64,000 nt of DNA from Bacteroidaceae bacterium (GTDB taxonomy: Bacteria > Bacteroidota > Bacteroidia > Bacteroidales > Bacteroidaceae), in NCBI GenBank assembly GCA_017646665.1, contig JAGCMB010000021.1, positions 1-64,000 on the forward strand, read 5' to 3'. The number at the start of each line of letters is the position of its first letter. Within the stretch, counting starts at the first letter, position 1. The notes under the pieces are model-generated. The model did not search any database and was not told where the DNA came from. It saw only the letters and a program-made list of their open reading frames with translations. Of this stretch, positions 55,669 through 64,000 are shown piece after piece. Position numbers and translations under genes: made by a program.

Positions 55669-55694
55669 AAAAAGTTCCCCGAAGGGAACTTTTT
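55669..55694 (-). terminator. Terminator of pepD
   Basis: Arms 55669-55679 and 55684-55694 (11 bp) with A and T tails; 21 bases past the pepD stop on the minus strand, where the hairpin is followed by T residues. Confidence 0.88.
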
Positions 55695-55715
55695 ATCATT
55701 ATCGGACCGCCCTTG

Positions 55716-57173
55716 TTAGAGCACGCCGTTAACCACGAGTGCCTTAACCAATGAGTAGAATTTCTCTACGGTAGGTATTTCAACACGCTCTGTCGGAGAG
55801 TGAGGTGACATCAATGTGGGGCCAAACGACACCATATCCATTTTTGGATAGTTTGTTGATATGATACCACACTCAAGGCCGGCGTGGATAACGCGTACAT
55901 CGGGCAACTTGCCAAACATATCATTATATGCAGTCTTGAGAGCAGCCAACAGAGGTGAGTTCACATTAGGCTGCCAACCGCTGTAACCGCCACTCAGCTC
56001 AACCTTCATACCTGCCATTGCAAAACAGCTTGAAAGCTGCAATGCAAGATACTCCTTCATTGTATCACAAGAACTACGGGCAAGGATATTTATTTCGGCC
56101 TTGCCTTCGCCAATCTTGACAATAGAGAGGTTGCTTGAAGTCTCGACGGTATCGGGGATTGTAGGGATAAAACGCAACACACCATCGTGGCAAGCAAGAA
56201 TCACATCTACAAGATTATCCTGAATCTCCTCGGGGACAACAGTCTCAGGCATATCCACTTCACTTACAGTAAGGGTAATACCCTCTTCAATTGTAGCATA
56301 CTCGCTGTTGTAGAGAGCCTCGTACTTTGCAGCAATCTCCTTGAGTTCATCAATAGCCTCCTCGGGCAATGTGAGAACAACCTCACAGCTTGCAGGGATA
56401 GCATTGCGCATATTACCGCCATTCCAGCTTGCAAGCACAACGCCACACTCGTCCATAGCCTCACGCACGAAACGCGCCATCAGCTTGTTTGCATTACCAC
56501 GACCGGCGTTGATTTCAAGGCCTGAGTGACCGCCACGCAAACCTTTGAGTTGCACGCGTACAGCAACATCAGCATCGTCGCTCTCCTCTTCCATAAACTC
56601 CATAGAAGCAGAGATGTCAAGACCACCGGCGCAACCAATGTAGAGAACACCCTCTTCCTCTGAATCAAGGTTCAGCAACAGCTCGCCCTCCAGCTCACCG
56701 CCTTTCAAGCCAAAGGCACCGAACATTCCGGTTTCCTCGTCAGCGGTAATGAGTGCCTCCAGAGGACCGTGCTGAAGCGATGCATCCTCCATAATGGCCA
56801 TAATCGCAGCAACACCAAGACCATTGTCAGCACCAAGTGTAGTGTTGTCGGCATAGAGCCAATCACCCTTCACAACAGTTGTAATAGGGTCATTAATGAA
56901 GTCGTGAGTACTATCGGGAGTCTTCTGTGGCACCATATCCATATGTGCCTGCAGGATTATACCTTTACGGTTCTCAAGACCGGGAGTAGCAGGCTTGCGC
57001 ATAATGATATTGCCGGCCTCATCCTGCCAAGTTTCCACATTAATACTCTTACCGAAATCGAGCAGATATTTCTGAATTTTCTCAAGGTGTCCCGATGGAC
57101 GTGGCACCTGTGTCAACGCCTCGAAGTGCTTCCACACCTCACGTGGTTGAAGATCTTTGATTGTTATTGCCAT
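55716..57173 (-). CDS. pepD: Aminoacyl-histidine dipeptidase (peptidase M20)
   Basis: 485 residues, zinc dipeptidase of the cytosol. Metal ligands in AHMDMV (about 76-81), NTTLGADNG (about 110-118) and DEETGMFGAFG (about 147-157); a lid/dimerisation domain with RGGHSGLEINAGRGNA follows; the C-terminal His is in MSPHSPTERVEIP. Full length. Terminated by the hairpin at 55669-55694. It lies 28 bases after the flippase-like membrane-protein gene on the same strand. Confidence 0.95.
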   Translation of the reverse strand: MAITIKDLQPREVWKHFEALTQVPRPSGHLEKIQKYLLDFGKSINVETWQDEAGNIIMRKPATPGLENRKGIILQAHMDMVPQKTPDSTHDFINDPITTVVKGDWLYADNTTLGADNGLGVAAIMAIMEDASLQHGPLEALITADEETGMFGAFGLKGGELEGELLLNLDSEEEGVLYIGCAGGLDISASMEFMEEESDDADVAVRVQLKGLRGGHSGLEINAGRGNANKLMARFVREAMDECGVVLASWNGGNMRNAIPASCEVVLTLPEEAIDELKEIAAKYEALYNSEYATIEEGITLTVSEVDMPETVVPEEIQDNLVDVILACHDGVLRFIPTIPDTVETSSNLSIVKIGEGKAEINILARSSCDTMKEYLALQLSSCFAMAGMKVELSGGYSGWQPNVNSPLLAALKTAYNDMFGKLPDVRVIHAGLECGIISTNYPKMDMVSFGPTLMSPHSPTERVEIPTVEKFYSLVKALVVNGVL

Positions 57174-57201
57174 AATTAAAAAATTTATAAGTATTTAAAC
57201 A

Positions 57202-58203
57202 TCAATTCCTTTTATTTGTTCTATTCACATTCAACCCTTTTAACTGCAATGCCGCTATAGCATAAAGGCCAAGAACAGCAACCAGCAATGTCTGGGTGCT
57301 ATGTACTATCAACGCGAAAACCTGTGCATCGGTTGTAGATATTCCATAAAGCACCATTATGCTTATTATGGCATAGTGCCAAGGACCTGCGCCATTGGGT
57401 GTAGGCACCACAACTGCAATGCTGCCACCCACAAAGAGCAACAATGCTGCCGCCACAGACAAATCACTGCTGAACCCAAAACAGAAAAAGCATAGATAGA
57501 ACTGCATAAAATAACAGAACCATATACCCACTGTTTCCAGCACAAACAGGCGGGAGTTCTTCATCTTTCTCAAAGAGAGGACACCCTCCATAAAACGTGC
57601 AGCAAAAGACTTTATCCTTTTCCAAACAGACAACTTACGTAATAACAAAAACAGCAACACGGCTATTGCTATAACAGACAATATCGCAACCACCAAGCCA
57701 CGCGGAGAGGAGAGTATCGCACTTCCAGGAATCTGGATACCCGTTTCACTCAAGAACTCACAGAACACCGGCCACTGAATGGCAACAGCCACAAAAGTTA
57801 TCAGCAGCACCATTAGCGTGTCAATCATCCTTTCCATTACCAACGTACCCAATGCGTGTGCAAAAGGAACGTGTTCATATTTTTCAAGAACCACACAACG
57901 CGACACCTCGCCCACACGTGGCAAAACAAGATTTGCAGCATAGGCCAAATATACCGAATCCACGCAAGTGGCAGCCGAAGGGTTATAGCCCAAAGGAGCG
58001 AGAGTGAGTTTCCATCGCCATCCGCGGAGAACGTGGCTCATTATACCAAAAAACACAGAAACAGCGAACCAAAGCAAATTCATATTCTTCAGTTCGCTCC
58101 AAAGTCTGGTAAAATCGAAATCATCGTACACCATATACAGGATGAAAGCGCCCAAAAGGAGCGGCAATACCGTTTTTAGTGTATTATTTAAAATCTTTTT
58201 CAC
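57202..58203 (-). CDS. Lysylphosphatidylglycerol-synthase-TM (flippase-like) membrane protein
   Basis: 333 residues, about eight hydrophobic helices; the start is a GTG. Family marks include SHVLRGWRWKLTL, YAANLVLPRVGEVSRC and the late PTPNGAGPWHY. It belongs to the UPF0104/YbhN membrane group related to the flippase part of MprF, without a synthase domain. Lipid substrate unknown. Divergent from ksgA. Confidence 0.9.
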   Translation of the reverse strand: MKKILNNTLKTVLPLLLGAFILYMVYDDFDFTRLWSELKNMNLLWFAVSVFFGIMSHVLRGWRWKLTLAPLGYNPSAATCVDSVYLAYAANLVLPRVGEVSRCVVLEKYEHVPFAHALGTLVMERMIDTLMVLLITFVAVAIQWPVFCEFLSETGIQIPGSAILSSPRGLVVAILSVIAIAVLLFLLLRKLSVWKRIKSFAARFMEGVLSLRKMKNSRLFVLETVGIWFCYFMQFYLCFFCFGFSSDLSVAAALLLFVGGSIAVVVPTPNGAGPWHYAIISIMVLYGISTTDAQVFALIVHSTQTLLVAVLGLYAIAALQLKGLNVNRTNKRN

Positions 58204-58233
58204 AACTTTTGGAGTGTTTTTAATAGTTTTGGT

Positions 58234-58241
58234 TAACTTTG
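58234..58241 (+). promoter_or_regulatory. -7 element for ksgA
   Basis: TAACTTTG, full match; a TTTTG lies 22 bases upstream (58207-58211), slightly long. The leader to the ksgA ATG would be about 100 nt. Confidence 0.45.
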
Positions 58242-58280
58242 CAACATTGCGGCAGCGTTAATTAAGCGCAAGTATTTTCG

Positions 58281-58288
58281 CAAAGATA
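58281..58288 (-). promoter_or_regulatory. -7 element for the flippase-like gene
   Basis: Minus-strand TATCTTTG, full match; no TTG at the expected distance. The leader to the GTG at 58203 would be about 70 nt. The two divergent transcripts would overlap over ~35 bases. Confidence 0.4.
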
Positions 58289-58348
58289 AAATAATTATTG
58301 AAGAAAAACTGCTTTTTTAAGCATTATTAAATAAAAAAGCGACCGGAG

Positions 58349-59134
58349 ATGAAGGAAGTAACGGCAAAAAAAAGATTAGGACAACATTTTCTCATCGATT
58401 TGTCCATTGCAAAGAGAATTGCAGACACCGTTGATGTATGTCCCGGCATCCCCATACTGGAGGTTGGCCCGGGTATGGGTGTTTTAACCCGCTTTTTGCT
58501 TGAGAAGCCTCATCCCCTAAAGGTTGTGGAGATTGACGAGGAGTCGGTAACCTACCTATGCAACAACCTTCCCCAACTACAAGAAGAGAACATCATCCCC
58601 GATGACTTCCTGAAAATGCACCTCGACCGCCTGTACAATGGCGAACAATTTATGCTCATAGGCAATTACCCCTACAACATCTCGAGTCAAATATTCTTCA
58701 GGATGCTCGACTACAAGGAGTTCATCCCCTATTGTAGCGGAATGATTCAGAAGGAGGTCGGCGAACGCCTTGCTGCCAAGCCCGGCACTAAAGCATACGG
58801 CATACTGAGCATTTTCATCCAGTTGTGGTACGATGTAGAATACCTTTTCACCGTCGACGAGAATGTATTCTCACCCCCTCCAAAGGTAAAGAGTGCCGTT
58901 GTTTTGATGAAGCGCAACAGCCGCGAGGCTTTGGAATGTAACGAAGAGCTGTTCCGCAGAATTGTAAAGGGCACATTCAACCAAAGACGAAAGAAATTAA
59001 GGAACTCGATACAACAAATCGTAGGCAAGGAATCGCCCCTGTTGAGCGACCCGGTTCTCGACAAACGCCCCGAGCAATTATCGATAAATGACTTTATCGA
59101 ATTGACAAACAAAGTTGAACGTGATTTGGCATAA
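58349..59134 (+). CDS. ksgA: 16S rRNA dimethyladenosine transferase
   Basis: Dimethylates two adenosines near the 3' end of 16S rRNA. 261 residues. RLGQHFLIDLSIAKRI at the start, the SAM motif EVGPGMGVLTRFLLE (about 39-53) and the catalytic NYPYNISSQIF (about 108-118). A purine-rich CGGAG seven bases upstream of the ATG supports the start. Followed by mgtE after 12 bases. Confidence 0.96.
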   Translation: MKEVTAKKRLGQHFLIDLSIAKRIADTVDVCPGIPILEVGPGMGVLTRFLLEKPHPLKVVEIDEESVTYLCNNLPQLQEENIIPDDFLKMHLDRLYNGEQFMLIGNYPYNISSQIFFRMLDYKEFIPYCSGMIQKEVGERLAAKPGTKAYGILSIFIQLWYDVEYLFTVDENVFSPPPKVKSAVVLMKRNSREALECNEELFRRIVKGTFNQRRKKLRNSIQQIVGKESPLLSDPVLDKRPEQLSINDFIELTNKVERDLA

Positions 59135-59146
59135 AAGCAGAGATTT

Positions 59147-60499
59147 ATGACACAGGAATTCATCAACCATATAAAGGAGCTGATAGAGAAAAAAGACTCC
59201 GTATTGTTGCAGGAAGCCGTATCCAGACTACACCCTGCCGACATTGCCGAGATTTGTCTTGAGCTCACCACTGAACAGGCACGTTTCCTCTACCGTCAGC
59301 TCGACAACGAAACAGCAGCCGACGCCCTCATTGAGATGGACGAAGACTTGCGTAACGACCTTCTCGAAGAACTGCCATCAGAGGCTATCGCGAAGCGTTT
59401 CGTCAACTATATGGACACCGACGACGCTGTTGAGATTATCCGCGATATGGATGAAGAAAAGCAAGAGGAGGTGCTTTCAAACATCCAGGATATTGAGCTT
59501 GCCGGCGACATCGTAGACCTCTTGCAGTACGACGAAGATACCGCCGGTGGTCTTATGAGTACCGAGATGGTTGTCGTTAACGGCAACTGGAGTATGCCCG
59601 AGTGTCTGAAGGAAATGCGCCAACAGGCCGAAGAACTCGACGACATATATTACATCTATGTTGTGGACGACGACGAGCGTCTTTGCGGACTCTTCCCACT
59701 GAAAAAGATGATTACAAGCCCATCGGTGTCAAAGGTAAAGCACGTGATGGACACCAAAATAATCAGCGTCGATGTGGACACCCCCATTGACGAGGTTACT
59801 ATGCTCATTGAAAAGTACAACCTTGTAGCAATACCCGTTGTCGACAAAATCAACCGTCTTGTGGGACAGATTACCGTCGACGACATTATGGACGAGGTTC
59901 GTGAGCAGACCGAGCACGACCAACAGCTCACCGCCGGTCTTACCCAAGACATCGAAACAAGCGACAGCGTGTTTGTCCAGTCAAAAGCACGTCTGCCGTG
60001 GCTCATTGTCGGAATGTTGGGAGGTATTGGCTCGTCACTTCTACTCAACTGTTTCACCAACACCCTTGGCAATCACCCCGAAATGGCGCTTTTCATTCCC
60101 CTGCTTGCAGGTATGGGAGGTAATGTGGGCACCCAGTCGTCGGCAATTGCCGTGCAGGGACTTGCCAACAACTCCCTCAATCCCAAGCACATCTTCAGGC
60201 ACATAATAAAGGAGATGGTCGTTGCCATAATAAACGCCACAATTCTGTCGCTTATGGTATACATCTACAACTTCTTTATGTACGGAGCAGTTGACATTGT
60301 CACCCTCTCCGTTCCGCTCAGCCTTTTTGTTGTAGTGCTATTTGCCTCGGGATTCGGCACACTCATCCCAATGGTGCTCGAAAGGATAAACATCAACCCG
60401 GCTGTTGCTACAGGCCCATTCATACAGATTATAAACGACCTCAGCGGTATGACCTTCTATATGATAATATCAATGCTGCTGAGTCAATTAATGTCATAA
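59147..60499 (+). CDS. mgtE: Magnesium transporter MgtE
   Basis: 450 residues, complete. An acidic N-domain (about 20-125) and a CBS pair (about 130-255; VMDTKIISVDVDTPIDEVTMLI) form the cytosolic Mg sensor; five helices (about 285-450) form the channel, with LLAGMGGNVGTQSSAIAVQG lining the pore. Mg2+-selective, closes when cytosolic Mg is high (family knowledge). In the ksgA-mgtE unit; a secreted esterase follows after 4 bases. Confidence 0.95.
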   Translation: MTQEFINHIKELIEKKDSVLLQEAVSRLHPADIAEICLELTTEQARFLYRQLDNETAADALIEMDEDLRNDLLEELPSEAIAKRFVNYMDTDDAVEIIRDMDEEKQEEVLSNIQDIELAGDIVDLLQYDEDTAGGLMSTEMVVVNGNWSMPECLKEMRQQAEELDDIYYIYVVDDDERLCGLFPLKKMITSPSVSKVKHVMDTKIISVDVDTPIDEVTMLIEKYNLVAIPVVDKINRLVGQITVDDIMDEVREQTEHDQQLTAGLTQDIETSDSVFVQSKARLPWLIVGMLGGIGSSLLLNCFTNTLGNHPEMALFIPLLAGMGGNVGTQSSAIAVQGLANNSLNPKHIFRHIIKEMVVAIINATILSLMVYIYNFFMYGAVDIVTLSVPLSLFVVVLFASGFGTLIPMVLERININPAVATGPFIQIINDLSGMTFYMIISMLLSQLMS

Positions 60500-60503
60500 C
60501 ACA

Positions 60504-61724
60504 ATGAAAAAACAGAAACTCATACCAACAATTGCCGCAATAGCGGCATTGTTGTTTGTTACCCCAAGTGTATCAACAGCGCAAATACAGGATTTCCAAG
60601 CCTGGCTGAAAGCCCCAAAAGGAGAGCTTGCAGAACAGAAATTTGCGAACAAGAAACTAAGTAAGAGCGACTGCAACGAAGCCGCTTACATAATTGATTC
60701 GCTTTGGCTCAGAAAGAGCGCAAAAGAGCTTGGACATCAATGGCAACGAATGACCATCTCTCACGATTCAATTAAATTGGCTTGTGCGTGCCGCGTATTC
60801 GGCAATGCGCCAATGGATGGTCGCAGCCTATACATTTCAATGCACGGAGGCGGAAATTGCCCCAAGGAGGTGAACGACGAGCAATGGATGAACCAGATTT
60901 ATCTATATGAACCCACTGAAGGCGTTTATATAGCCCCACGCGCACCGTGGAACACATCGGATTTGTGGCATCGCAAAGGACTCGATGAACTGCTTGAAGA
61001 TGTAATCAGAGCCTGCGTCGTTTTTGAAGGTGTAAATCCGAATAAAGTATATCTGCTCGGTTATTCGGCCGGTGGCGATGGTGTATGGCGTCTTGCACCC
61101 CGTATGGCCGACAAGTGGGCCGCCGCATCAATGATGGCCGGTCACCCGGGCGAAGCATCACAGATTAACCTGATAAACACACCATTTATGATATGGATGG
61201 GTGAGAACGACCACTACTACAACCGTAACACACTGGCAAAAGAGAAGTCATTGGTAATGGATTCGCTCAGCGCGGCGCACCCCGGCAAATACACACACAG
61301 CAACAACATTATAAAAGACAAAGGCCACTGGATGGAGCGTGTCGACACCGTTGCTTTGAGTTGGATGGCACAATACCGCCGTGCTCCCTACCCCAAACAA
61401 ATCGTATGGCGACAGGAGTTTGTCACACGCGAGCACTTCTACTGGCTGACAGCCCCCGCCGACGAAGTTGAACAGGGTAAGACAGTCATTGCAAACATCG
61501 AAGGAAACGAGATAAACATCGAGCAGTGCGATTACACAAGACTCACCATCTACCTCAACGACAACCTTGTCAACCTTGACAAGAAAGTCACCATACGCCA
61601 CAAAGGCAAAAAGATTGCACGCGTGAAGCCACGCCGCACAATCGCCAATATGCATCGCAGCCTCAACCTACGCAACGACCGCAGCTATGCTTTCCCCTGC
61701 ATAATAGATGTTGAACTGGAATAA
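60504..61724 (+). CDS. Secreted alpha/beta-hydrolase (esterase/depolymerase type)
   Basis: 406 residues. Signal peptide ending near VSTAQ. Catalytic pattern of the PHB-depolymerase/esterase group: MHGGGNCP (oxyanion hole), YLLGYSAGGDGVWR (nucleophile Ser in GYSAGG), an Asp candidate in GENDHYYN, and His in DKGHWMERV. A C-terminal beta domain (about 295-406) follows. Substrate unknown; a periplasmic or surface ester is plausible. It starts 4 bases after mgtE. Confidence 0.82.
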   Translation: MKKQKLIPTIAAIAALLFVTPSVSTAQIQDFQAWLKAPKGELAEQKFANKKLSKSDCNEAAYIIDSLWLRKSAKELGHQWQRMTISHDSIKLACACRVFGNAPMDGRSLYISMHGGGNCPKEVNDEQWMNQIYLYEPTEGVYIAPRAPWNTSDLWHRKGLDELLEDVIRACVVFEGVNPNKVYLLGYSAGGDGVWRLAPRMADKWAAASMMAGHPGEASQINLINTPFMIWMGENDHYYNRNTLAKEKSLVMDSLSAAHPGKYTHSNNIIKDKGHWMERVDTVALSWMAQYRRAPYPKQIVWRQEFVTREHFYWLTAPADEVEQGKTVIANIEGNEINIEQCDYTRLTIYLNDNLVNLDKKVTIRHKGKKIARVKPRRTIANMHRSLNLRNDRSYAFPCIIDVELE

Positions 61725-61810
61725 AGGCAGTCAAACACCCTTTTTTATCAGCGAAGCACATTTTCACAGAAAATTAGACCGTTTCTTAAACAGTTTCTTA
61801 AAATAAACAT

Positions 61811-61818
61811 TATATTTG
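61811..61818 (+). promoter_or_regulatory. -7 element for the DUF349 gene
   Basis: TATATTTG, full match to TAnnTTTG. The expected -33 position has TTTC-type sequence within a small direct repeat (GTTTCTTAAA), not TTG. The start would be near 61825, leaving a ~90-nt structured leader. Confidence 0.5.
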
Positions 61819-61841
61819 CAGAAACTGAAGAAAAATATGGA

Positions 61842-61894
61842 TGGCTTTCCATCAGAAAAATGGGAAGCCACAATGTTTTTGCATTGTATTTTTA
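61842..61894 (+). promoter_or_regulatory. Leader hairpins before the DUF349 gene
   Basis: GGCTTTCC (about 61843-61850) pairs with GGGAAGCC (about 61862-61869, one G-U). Next, ACAATG (61870-61875) pairs with CATTGT (61882-61887), followed by ATTTTTA. The second resembles a weak terminator inside the leader and could cause attenuation. Confidence 0.35.
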
Positions 61895-61915
61895 TAAACC
61901 AAAAAATCAAAGACA

Positions 61916-63790
61916 ATGAGCGAAAGTATCAAATCGAATGTACAGCCACAAGAGCTGAACATTACGAGTACTCCTAATGAGGCTGTCAATGCCGCTACGA
62001 CTGAGTTTACAGAGCAGAACAGCATCAACGAGGATACTCCACAAGTGCCAGCAGAAGATGCAACCAACGAAACCGAAGTAGCAAAACCGGCAAGCCGTCA
62101 GGAAATCATCGAACGCCTCAAGGCAATAGCCGAGAGCGACGATGCGCTCAACGGCAAAGCCGAAACAGAGGCATTGAAGGTACTCTTCTACCGCATGCGC
62201 ACAGCAGAGATAGAGGCAGCACTCAAGGAGCACATTGCAGGTGGTGGCGAAGAGGCACTCTTTGTTCCACAGCCCGATGAACTCGAAGAACCCTTCAAAC
62301 AACACCTCAACCAAATAAAAGCAAAACGCAATGCCTGGTTAGCTGCACAGGAAAAGGAGATGCAGGAGAATTTTGAGAAGAAACAACAGTTGCTCGAACA
62401 ACTACAGGCACTTGTAGAAAAAGCAGCACAAGGCACTCCCGAAGTAAACGAATTCCGCGCAGTACAAGCAGCCTGGAAAGAGATAAAGAACATACCTCAA
62501 AGCCAGGTAGCACCGTTGTGGAAGCAATACCAGCTGCTCGGCGAGCAATTCTACGATGTGTTGAAAATCAACAATGAATTCCGCGAATACGATTTCAAGA
62601 AAAACCTTGAAACAAAGACAATGCTATGCACACAGGCCGAAGCACTTGCCGAGGAGGCCGATGTCATCAGCGCATTCCGCCAGTTGCAGCAACTACACAA
62701 TGAATTCCGCGAAACAGGCCCCGTTGCCCCCGACTTGCGCGAGGAGGTTTGGAACCGCTTCAAGGCAGCATCGACAATAATCAACCGTCGCCATCAGGAG
62801 CACTTTGAAGCAAAGAAAGAAAAAGAGCAGGAAAACCTCGATAAAAAGGCTGCAATTTGTGAGCAGATAGAGCAGATGGACTTCACTGCGCTCACCACAT
62901 ACCAAGCGTGGAACAACGCTACACAGCAAATTCTTGACCTCCAGGCAAAATGGAAAGAGATTGGTTTCGCGCCACAGAAGATGAATCTCAAGATATTCGA
63001 GCGTTTCCGCGCAGCGTGCGACCACTTCTTCGTGCAGAAGAGCGAATTCTTCAAAGAGGCAAAGAGCACACTCGCCAAGAACCTCGAACGCAAAAAAGAA
63101 CTCTGCGAACAGGCCGAACAACTCAAGGATAGTGAGGATTGGAAAGCAACAGCCGACAAGCTCGCCAAATTACAGAAAGAGTGGAAAGAGGTTGGTGCTG
63201 TAGCTCAGAAACACTCCGAGGCGTTGTGGAAACGCTTCGTCAGTGCCTGCGACTACTTCTTTGAGCGTCGTAATGCTGCAACATCATCACAACGCAATGT
63301 TGAGCAAGAAAATATGAAGCTCAAACGCGAAGTAATCGAGAAAATCAAAGCAATAGACACCACCCTGCCTGCAGCCGAACAAACCAAACAACTCGCAGCC
63401 CTCACACAAGAGTGGAACAGCATAGGCTTTGTACCATTCAAGGAAAAGGACAAACTCTACAAAGAATACCGCGAGGCAACCAATGCGCTATATGACAAAC
63501 TACACACCAACGCCAACGAACGCAAGCTTGCCAACTTCCGCAACAACATTGGCAAAGGTGGCAACAGCCTACAGCGCGAACGCGACCACCTCATTCGCCA
63601 GTACGAGGCAATGAAGAGCGAAATCGCAACCTACGAGAACAACATCGGTTTCCTTAGCGTGTCGAACAAAAAGGGAGCAAGCCTTGTCGACGTAATGCGC
63701 CAAAAGGTTGAAAAGCTAAAACAAGACGCCAAAGTTATCCTCGAGAAAATCCACCTCGTTGAAGACGAAATAGAAAAAGAGGCAAAGTAA
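61916..63790 (+). CDS. DUF349-domain coiled protein
   Basis: 624 residues. An acidic, Glu/Thr-rich N-terminal ~65 residues is followed by about five DUF349 repeats (roughly 125-200, 215-290, 305-370, 385-455, 470-540), each with a W-K-E-I/V-G core such as LQAKWKEIGFAPQ, LQKEWKEVGAVAQ, LTQEWNSIGFVPF. The C-terminus is coiled-coil. Highly charged and helical; cytosolic. DUF349 proteins are common in Bacteroidota with no firm function; the unrelated-looking YqiC/YgfB style roles should not be assumed. Single gene, preceded by leader hairpins. Confidence 0.9.
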   Translation: MSESIKSNVQPQELNITSTPNEAVNAATTEFTEQNSINEDTPQVPAEDATNETEVAKPASRQEIIERLKAIAESDDALNGKAETEALKVLFYRMRTAEIEAALKEHIAGGGEEALFVPQPDELEEPFKQHLNQIKAKRNAWLAAQEKEMQENFEKKQQLLEQLQALVEKAAQGTPEVNEFRAVQAAWKEIKNIPQSQVAPLWKQYQLLGEQFYDVLKINNEFREYDFKKNLETKTMLCTQAEALAEEADVISAFRQLQQLHNEFRETGPVAPDLREEVWNRFKAASTIINRRHQEHFEAKKEKEQENLDKKAAICEQIEQMDFTALTTYQAWNNATQQILDLQAKWKEIGFAPQKMNLKIFERFRAACDHFFVQKSEFFKEAKSTLAKNLERKKELCEQAEQLKDSEDWKATADKLAKLQKEWKEVGAVAQKHSEALWKRFVSACDYFFERRNAATSSQRNVEQENMKLKREVIEKIKAIDTTLPAAEQTKQLAALTQEWNSIGFVPFKEKDKLYKEYREATNALYDKLHTNANERKLANFRNNIGKGGNSLQRERDHLIRQYEAMKSEIATYENNIGFLSVSNKKGASLVDVMRQKVEKLKQDAKVILEKIHLVEDEIEKEAK

Positions 63791-63808
63791 GAGAAATACA
63801 CCTCGTAT

Positions 63809-63852
63809 AATCCTCCGCTCCACGCAGTTGTAACTGCGTGGAGCGGAGGATT
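63809..63852. repeat. 21-bp perfect inverted repeat
   Basis: Arms 63809-63829 and 63832-63852 are exact complements (loop GT), with further imperfect pairing outside (TATA on both sides). No T-tract follows on either strand, so it is a doubtful terminator although it lies 18 bases after the DUF349 stop. It ends 6 bases before the CRISPR-like repeat. Confidence 0.75.
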
Positions 63853-63858
63853 GTATAT

Positions 63859-63890
63859 GTCGCACCCCACACGGGTGCGTGGATTGAAAC
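63859..63890 (+). CRISPR. Single type I-C-like CRISPR repeat
   Basis: A 32-base unit that begins GTCGCACCCCACACGGG, has a short internal palindrome (CACCC/GGGTG) and ends GGATTGAAAC, the familiar pattern of subtype I-C repeats. Its complement, read as protein, gives the well-known artefact FNPRTRVG. Only one copy is present; no second copy occurs in the following 110 bases, where a 33-36-base spacer would have put it near 63925. No cas gene is visible in the window. Confidence 0.7.
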
Positions 63891-64000
63891 ATGTATCCAT
63901 CGGGAGAGGGTGTGCGTTGGTCGCAAACCCTTAACAACACGTCTCGTTGCTATGTTCCTTTCGAAATGCCAAGTTCGCGATTTGATTGGCTTATATCGTA
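63891..64000. other. Unassigned 110 bases at the window end
   Basis: No gene, tRNA or further CRISPR repeat is recognised. GTCGCA at 63920-63925 copies the first six bases of the repeat but the similarity stops there. Confidence 0.4.

Noticed and set aside
63631..63940. Minus-strand ORFs containing FNPRTRVG / FQSTHPCGV / SIHAPVWG
   Set aside because: These are the known false translations of type I-C CRISPR repeats, not proteins.
63920..63951. Possible second, degenerate CRISPR repeat starting GTCGCA
   Set aside because: Only the first six bases agree; the rest shows no better than chance match, and the implied 29-base spacer is short for subtype I-C.
303..64000. tRNA genes
   Set aside because: No cloverleaf-like sequence with a TTCGAnTC T-arm and a matching acceptor stem was noticed by eye in the intergenic regions; a tRNAscan run would settle it.

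Overview
The window comes from a Bacteroidota genome, most likely a host-associated Bacteroidales. Evidence: SusC/SusD paired genes, the type IX secretion protein PorQ, several Bacteroidota-only outer-membrane families, and many promoters of the form TTTG/TTG, 19-21 bases, TAnnTTTG. Most genes start without a strong Shine-Dalgarno. I cannot name the genus.

Layout. 1-302 is the 5' end of a 16S rRNA gene on the minus strand, with its leader and promoter. 0.8-2.4 kb holds cdaA and folP. 2.6-4.3 kb is a compact plus-strand trio: HPr-kinase-like, S24/S26 peptidase-like and PqqD-like. 4.4-15.4 kb holds three very large secreted proteins: two tandem M60-like metallopeptidase paralogues (minus) and, divergently, a 1276-residue protein with duplicated discoidin-like modules. 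All three end in KKVLVK. 15.45-16.81 kb has no convincing gene and is full of inverted repeats. 16.9-22.8 kb is a susC-susD-lipoprotein operon with a long leader. 23.4-26.6 kb holds an amidase/golvesin-domain protein and a small partner.

26.9-36.3 kb: PPi-dependent phosphofructokinase and a GH25 lysozyme; convergent rluA-family pseudouridine synthase and PASTA protein; then a plus-strand run of envelope proteins (DUF4468, a 56-residue membrane protein, a putative porin, an oxidoreductase, DUF4421). 36.3-39.2 kb: a FadL/OmpP1-type barrel and a secreted protein with 45-bp tandem repeats. 39.3-43.5 kb: ilvD-ilvB-ilvN with a possible leader attenuator. 43.6-49.3 kb: a minus-strand run from polyprenyl synthase through an unknown gene, tatD, DAHP synthase/chorismate mutase, and an ABC-uptake binding protein and permease without an ATPase. 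49.4-50.1 kb: tonB. 50.4-53.9 kb: porQ-cmk-ispH-pfkA. 54.0-58.2 kb: 5-FTHF cyclo-ligase, meaB, pepD and a flippase-like membrane protein. 58.3-63.8 kb: ksgA-mgtE-secreted esterase, then a DUF349 protein. The window ends with a 21-bp perfect inverted repeat and one isolated type I-C-like CRISPR repeat.

How the genes work together. Most of the window is housekeeping: folate, branched-chain and aromatic amino acids, isoprenoids, glycolysis, rRNA modification. The accessory part (2.6-26.6 kb) looks like capture and degradation of host or microbial glycoproteins: M60 peptidases related to mucin-active enzymes, a TonB-dependent SusCD importer and a peptidoglycan-amidase-like protein, with TonB and PorQ for uptake and secretion encoded further along. 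The least explained items are the kinase/peptidase/PqqD trio, the repeat-rich non-coding stretch at 15.5-16.8 kb, the ilv leader and the solitary CRISPR repeat.
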